From positions 1-26,043 of the forward strand of contig CAZUAY010000012.1 of NCBI GenBank assembly GCA_964618405.1: a DNA stretch of 26,043 bases, given 5' to 3'. Positions 22,518 through 26,043 of the stretch are shown piece after piece (position 1 is the stretch's first letter; every line of letters begins with the position of its first letter). Origin of the DNA: JBBQIY01 sp964618405 (GTDB lineage: Bacteria > Verrucomicrobiota > Kiritimatiellia > RFP12 > UBA3636). The position numbers were made by a program, and so were the translations under genes. The notes beneath the pieces were generated by a model. That model saw nothing but the letters and a program-made list of their open reading frames with translations. It was not told the origin of the DNA and did not search any database.

Positions 22518-23276
22518 ATGCCATCATTAAGGGACATGAAAGCAGTTACGACGAAGGAAGCCGGTCTGATGAAGCTAAACCGTCTCATTGAAACCAGACA
22601 GTATATTCCGTCGAAACCATTTTCGATTCCAACCACGGAACTCTGCAAACGCTACGAAAAACTCTACACCGGATGCATCAACGATGTCATGCGAGAGCTT
22701 TGCCTTCTGGATCAAAATCTTCCCAGCGAAATCATGCCGCTGCGCGATGAAATGGTCGTCTGCGGCGAAGCATTCACCGTCAAAAGTGCTCCACAAGTGA
22801 TGATCGAGGGCGAAATGACGTTCCGCGCCCAGATGCTCGACGAAATGAAACCTGACGGCGTTGTGGTCTGGGATACGTCCAGCGACGCCGACGGTTCGCT
22901 GTGGGGAGGTGTCATGACGGCCACCGCCATGGCCCGTAAAATCCGCGGTGCAGTGATCGCCGGCGGGATTCGTGATACCAAGCAGATTCTTGAACAAAAA
23001 TTTCCTGTTTTTTACAAATACCGTACGAGCAATGGTTCGCTCGGTCGCTGCATGATTACCCATTATCAGGTACCAGTAAAGATTGGGAAAGTCACCGTGC
23101 GCCCCGGAGATATCATTTTCGGTGATATCGACGGTGTGCTATGCATTCCCCGTGAAATCGCCTACGACGTGCTGCTACGCGCGGAGGGAATTGAACGCAC
23201 TGAAAACGATATTTTCGCCTGGGTCCGCCAAGGAGATTCCATTGAAGAAATCTTGAATAAAGGAGGTTACTTCTAA
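22518..23276 (+). CDS. RraA family protein, likely aldolase/lyase
   Basis: The 252-residue protein belongs to the RraA/4-hydroxy-4-methyl-2-oxoglutarate aldolase family. After an N-terminal extension of about 45 residues come the swivelling-domain signatures: GEAFTVKSAP near 90, GAVIAGGIRDTKQI near 144-157 (Arg152, Asp153 for pyruvate and metal), and IIFGDIDGVLCIP near 208. Members split 2-keto acids into pyruvate and an aldehyde or oxaloacetate, or bind RNase E (RraA proper). Position behind a dehydratase-type enzyme argues for an aldolase role. The N-terminal extension is longer than in standard 160-residue RraA. The stop TAA overlaps the next ATG by one base (TAATG). Confidence 0.8.
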   Translation: MPSLRDMKAVTTKEAGLMKLNRLIETRQYIPSKPFSIPTTELCKRYEKLYTGCINDVMRELCLLDQNLPSEIMPLRDEMVVCGEAFTVKSAPQVMIEGEMTFRAQMLDEMKPDGVVVWDTSSDADGSLWGGVMTATAMARKIRGAVIAGGIRDTKQILEQKFPVFYKYRTSNGSLGRCMITHYQVPVKIGKVTVRPGDIIFGDIDGVLCIPREIAYDVLLRAEGIERTENDIFAWVRQGDSIEEILNKGGYF

Positions 23277-25792
23277 TGACGCTAAAAAACACGCTATGGG
23301 TGATCCTGCTGTGCATGACGGCGGTTGTTGCTGGCGCGGAGACTGCGTCTCTGCAACTCGCGCAAGAGGGCAGTTCTGGGTACACGATCATCGGGCCTGA
23401 AAAACCAACGGCGGTGGACGACTACGCCATTACGATCCTGACGAACTTTCTGTTTGAGAAGACCGGTGCCTCCTTTCCAGTCGTCGCGCTGGATGTAGCG
23501 CTCCCGGAAAAAAAGCGCATCTTCGTCGGCCTGAGTGCGCCAATGCGGCAAACACTGATGCCCGATCCGCCGCTGGCGTTGGAAGACCAGGAATACGTGT
23601 GCCGAAGCGTCGGCGAAGACATCGCGCTCTATGGAGAAGGTATTCACGGCAACTTCCATGCTGTGCTCGACTTCATGGAAACCACGTTAGGGCGGCGCTG
23701 GTACACAAGATTCGATCCACCCGTGTTTCGGGTTGAACCGAACCTCGTTGTCGTGCCCTTCGAACGCAAGCGCGGATTTGCGTTTGCTTATCGGGGGGTA
23801 CCATTTAATTCCGTTTTTTCCTATCAGCAGGGCATGAACATGGGGTTCACGGAGTATCGTTCGGCTGTGCGAGCCGCCGCTTGGGTTAACGAGCGATTGA
23901 ACGGAACCGTCAACAACGGGCTGATCGAGGGGCAGCAGGCTCAGTTGTGGCTGGATGCGTGTACCCCTCCCGGCATGGTTTCCGCCAAATCGACAATCGG
24001 CGGACATTGCCTCTTTGGGTACATTCCACCGTATCCGGAAAAGTCAGCACATTCGCTCCCTCCATTCGACTGGATCGCAAACAAAAATTATTTTAAAACG
24101 AACCCCGAATTTTTCACTCTGAACAAGGCCGGGCAGCGGATCAGCGAACATCAGCTTTGCTTTAGCAATCCGACCCTGCGTAAGGAGTTGACCGCAAACA
24201 TTTTGGAACATATCCGGCGGTCGGACAATCCGAGCCTCATTGTTAATCTGTTTGCAAATGACCAAGACGGACGTTTTTGCGAATGCCCGGATTGCATCAA
24301 ACTGGAGGAGAAGTATGCCTGTCCCGGTGGGCCGATGTTCGATTACCTGTTCGAGTTCTGCCCCACGCTTGAGATCCAGTACCCAGAGATGACGGTCTTG
24401 ACGATTGCCTATTTCCAGACACGGGAGCCGCCCACGCTTCCCGCAGGCATGATCTTTCCGCGCAACCTAAGTGTGCAATATTGTACCGTTAAGGAATCGT
24501 GTAACCTTGAATGGACTCATCCGCGTAATCAACCCGCGTACGAGGAGTTTCTGCGCTGGAGCAAGCTGGCGTCGCACCTCTGGACGTGGGTTTACCCGAA
24601 CCCGTTTGGAAGGCGTGGGGCACCCTATCTGCCTTCCGGCATCATTCAACGGATGGTGGCCGATATGCGCTTGATGAAACAGGCGAATTGCGAAGGTATT
24701 TATTTTGAATATAGCTCAGCATCGGCCTGGGGAGGAGACGGATTTACCGAGTTGCAAATTTACCTTTACTGTAAATTGACGCAGGATGTAAACAGCGATG
24801 TGCCAACCCTGATCGCGGAATTCACCGAGTACCAGTACGGCGCAGCCGCATCACTGGCACGAAAATACCGCGACGAGCTTGAGAAGGCACAGCGCGCACT
24901 TAAAGTCCGCATGAGTATGTGGCAGAGATCGATCGATTTTTACGGCCAGCACGCTTATCTGTCACTCGAAAACATACGGCGTTGGCAGGGTTATTTTGAC
25001 AGAATGGAAAAAGACACCGCGTCGGATCCGCGCTGCTTGGAAAACGTGTGGCGGCTCAGGCGGACGCTTGAGTTCTCCACGCTGGCCCGCTGGAATGATC
25101 TCGCTCAAAAATACTCGGATTACTTTGTCGATTATCAAGTTCACAGGGCGCGTCTTGACAGAGGGCGTCCACCGTTCAGAAGTATGCGAGCGGAAGAAAA
25201 AGCGGCGGTCGAAGATTTTGAGGCGGCCATCACGCTCAAAGCCTCTTGCAAGGAAAAACCACTCCCGCCACCCTTCGACACGCTGGATCCGTCGCGAGTG
25301 CATCGTTTCACGCCCGTCAATACGCAAGATCCTAAGCCAGTAATCGATACCGATGCAGCCTTCGGGTTTGCGGCACTGGTTGATTTGCCGGACATTCCGT
25401 TCCACTTTGGGTTCCATCCAGGGGAGGGGTGGGCTACGCGCGATCCGACGGCTTTGCGCCCTTTGCCACCGAATGCCGTGGCAAGTTGGCAGCGAACACA
25501 GTCGCAAACCTTTACCTTGCAACGCGCATTAACGCTCCCAGACATTGAGCCAGACGTCTATAAGATGTATGCCCTTAGCGACGTCGAAGTGACACCGAAT
25601 TGTCAGATCTGGTTTTCTGCCAAAAGCTGGAGCACAACGCTCGCCGTGGGGGCCCGTTTGTATGAAGCGGGTGCCAACAACCACTACGACGTGCATGTCT
25701 CGCTCAAGTTTGAAGGCCCCACCTACGGCGGCCAAACGGATAACGACCGTGTGCTTTGCGATCAGATCCTGCTTGTCAGAAAAGCTGATTAA
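23276..25792 (+). CDS. Exported DUF4838-type protein, GH67/GH-like
   Basis: The 838-residue protein has a signal peptide (MTLKNTLWVILLCMTAVV then AGA, cleavage near 22). An N-terminal GH67/GH20-accessory-like alpha-beta domain follows (DDYAITILTNFLFEKTGA and KKRIFVGLS). The DUF4838 region spans about 190-560 (DQDGRFCECPDCIKLEE near 330, IYFEYSSASAWGGDG near 480). The C-terminal 250 residues are probably a helical part plus a beta-sandwich. DUF4838 proteins are common in polysaccharide loci of Bacteroidota and PVC bacteria and are thought to be glycosidases or binding proteins; their reaction is not established. AAAGGAGG at 23259-23266 drives translation, coupled to the RraA gene. No terminator follows, so the operon may go on. 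Confidence 0.75.
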   Translation: MTLKNTLWVILLCMTAVVAGAETASLQLAQEGSSGYTIIGPEKPTAVDDYAITILTNFLFEKTGASFPVVALDVALPEKKRIFVGLSAPMRQTLMPDPPLALEDQEYVCRSVGEDIALYGEGIHGNFHAVLDFMETTLGRRWYTRFDPPVFRVEPNLVVVPFERKRGFAFAYRGVPFNSVFSYQQGMNMGFTEYRSAVRAAAWVNERLNGTVNNGLIEGQQAQLWLDACTPPGMVSAKSTIGGHCLFGYIPPYPEKSAHSLPPFDWIANKNYFKTNPEFFTLNKAGQRISEHQLCFSNPTLRKELTANILEHIRRSDNPSLIVNLFANDQDGRFCECPDCIKLEEKYACPGGPMFDYLFEFCPTLEIQYPEMTVLTIAYFQTREPPTLPAGMIFPRNLSVQYCTVKESCNLEWTHPRNQPAYEEFLRWSKLASHLWTWVYPNPFGRRGAPYLPSGIIQRMVADMRLMKQANCEGIYFEYSSASAWGGDGFTELQIYLYCKLTQDVNSDVPTLIAEFTEYQYGAAASLARKYRDELEKAQRALKVRMSMWQRSIDFYGQHAYLSLENIRRWQGYFDRMEKDTASDPRCLENVWRLRRTLEFSTLARWNDLAQKYSDYFVDYQVHRARLDRGRPPFRSMRAEEKAAVEDFEAAITLKASCKEKPLPPPFDTLDPSRVHRFTPVNTQDPKPVIDTDAAFGFAALVDLPDIPFHFGFHPGEGWATRDPTALRPLPPNAVASWQRTQSQTFTLQRALTLPDIEPDVYKMYALSDVEVTPNCQIWFSAKSWSTTLAVGARLYEAGANNHYDVHVSLKFEGPTYGGQTDNDRVLCDQILLVRKAD

Positions 25793-25871
25793 ATCTCCAA
25801 GAGACAACAGAGTATTTAATTGCTAAATCGTTAATCTATCATAATTCAACGCATAAAAGGAGGATTACACT

Positions 25872-26006
25872 ATGAGTATGAAACTTCGAAAATGTGCCTC
25901 AAAGCTTGAGGCAACGTGTCGACGCATGATTCATCGGGGGCATACCCGATCAAACCCAATTCAAGAGTACCTGTGGAGCCGATGCGGCCTATCTTGGGAG
26001 TTCTAG
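25872..26006 (+). CDS. Small ORF with strong ribosome binding site, function unknown
   Basis: This 44-residue, basic ORF (starts MSMKLRKCASKL, ends CGLSWEF) has AAGGAGG at 25858-25864, seven bases before the ATG. It has three Cys, no hydrophobic segment and no motif I recognise. A beta-helix-like frame (25930-26043, +1 relative) overlaps its second half and looks more protein-like, so a frameshift or broken gene is likely here. Confidence 0.3.
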   Translation: MSMKLRKCASKLEATCRRMIHRGHTRSNPIQEYLWSRCGLSWEF

Positions 26007-26043
26007 TGCCAAACTGATCGGCTTCACTTTGACCAACGGTGCC
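25930..26043 (+). pseudogene. Beta-helix-type reading frame running off the window, 5' end broken
   Basis: The frame is open from just after a TGA (25927-25929) to the end of the window. Its last part reads AAYLGSSSAKLIGFTLTNGA, which has the rung pattern of right-handed beta-helix surface proteins (the 'aklIGFTLTNGa' repeat common in PVC and related bacteria). No ATG and no ribosome binding site serve this frame; the only good site, at 25858, opens the other frame (25872). Either a frameshift or deletion has removed the 5' part, or the assembly has an error. Confidence 0.4.

Overview
The window looks like a chromosomal segment of a heterotrophic Gram-negative bacterium. A PVC-group lineage such as Kiritimatiellota, Lentisphaerota or Verrucomicrobiota is my best guess. 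The grounds are a DUF481 outer-membrane protein, a DUF4838/GH10/RraA/enolase-family catabolic cluster run by an AraC-type regulator with a sugar-binding domain, a beta-helix reading frame of the 'GFTLTNG' type at the right edge, and pheT without pheS. This placement is an inference from gene content, not a search result.

Layout. 1-1.6 kb: the end of a glycine-zipper protein, a terminator, then a DUF481 outer-membrane protein with a good promoter and its own terminator. 1.6-5.5 kb: a large minus-strand multidomain protein (GNAT acetyltransferase, zinc knuckle, TOTE-type archaeo-eukaryotic primase, SF2 helicase, PLD nuclease). It diverges from a Phd/YefM-like antitoxin that has no visible toxin and is followed by a 40-residue ORF with a strong ribosome binding site. 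5.5-10.7 kb: two large, translationally coupled polytopic GT-C-like membrane proteins. 10.9-13.9 kb: a D-2-hydroxyacid dehydrogenase, convergent with a DUF711 (UPF0210) and double-ACT gene pair. 13.9-14.2 kb: an intergenic array of 7-bp repeats with inverted copies at its far end. 14.2-16.6 kb: pheT. 16.6-17.5 kb: no intact gene; it holds decayed transposon remnants.

17.5-25.8 kb is the most coherent functional unit. A XylR-like regulator, apparently with a leaderless mRNA, diverges from a tight five-gene operon: SDR oxidoreductase, enolase-superfamily sugar-acid dehydratase-like enzyme, GH10-type glycosidase without a signal peptide, RraA-family protein and exported DUF4838 protein. The inferred route is plant or algal polysaccharide to oligosaccharide to sugar acid, then dehydration and aldol cleavage to central metabolism. 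The substrate cannot be read from the sequence.

The best candidate for something undescribed is the GNAT-primase-helicase-PLD fusion with its divergent Phd-like partner. TOTE-type primase-helicases have been proposed as conflict (defence) proteins, and a GNAT domain at the N-terminus is unusual to my knowledge.
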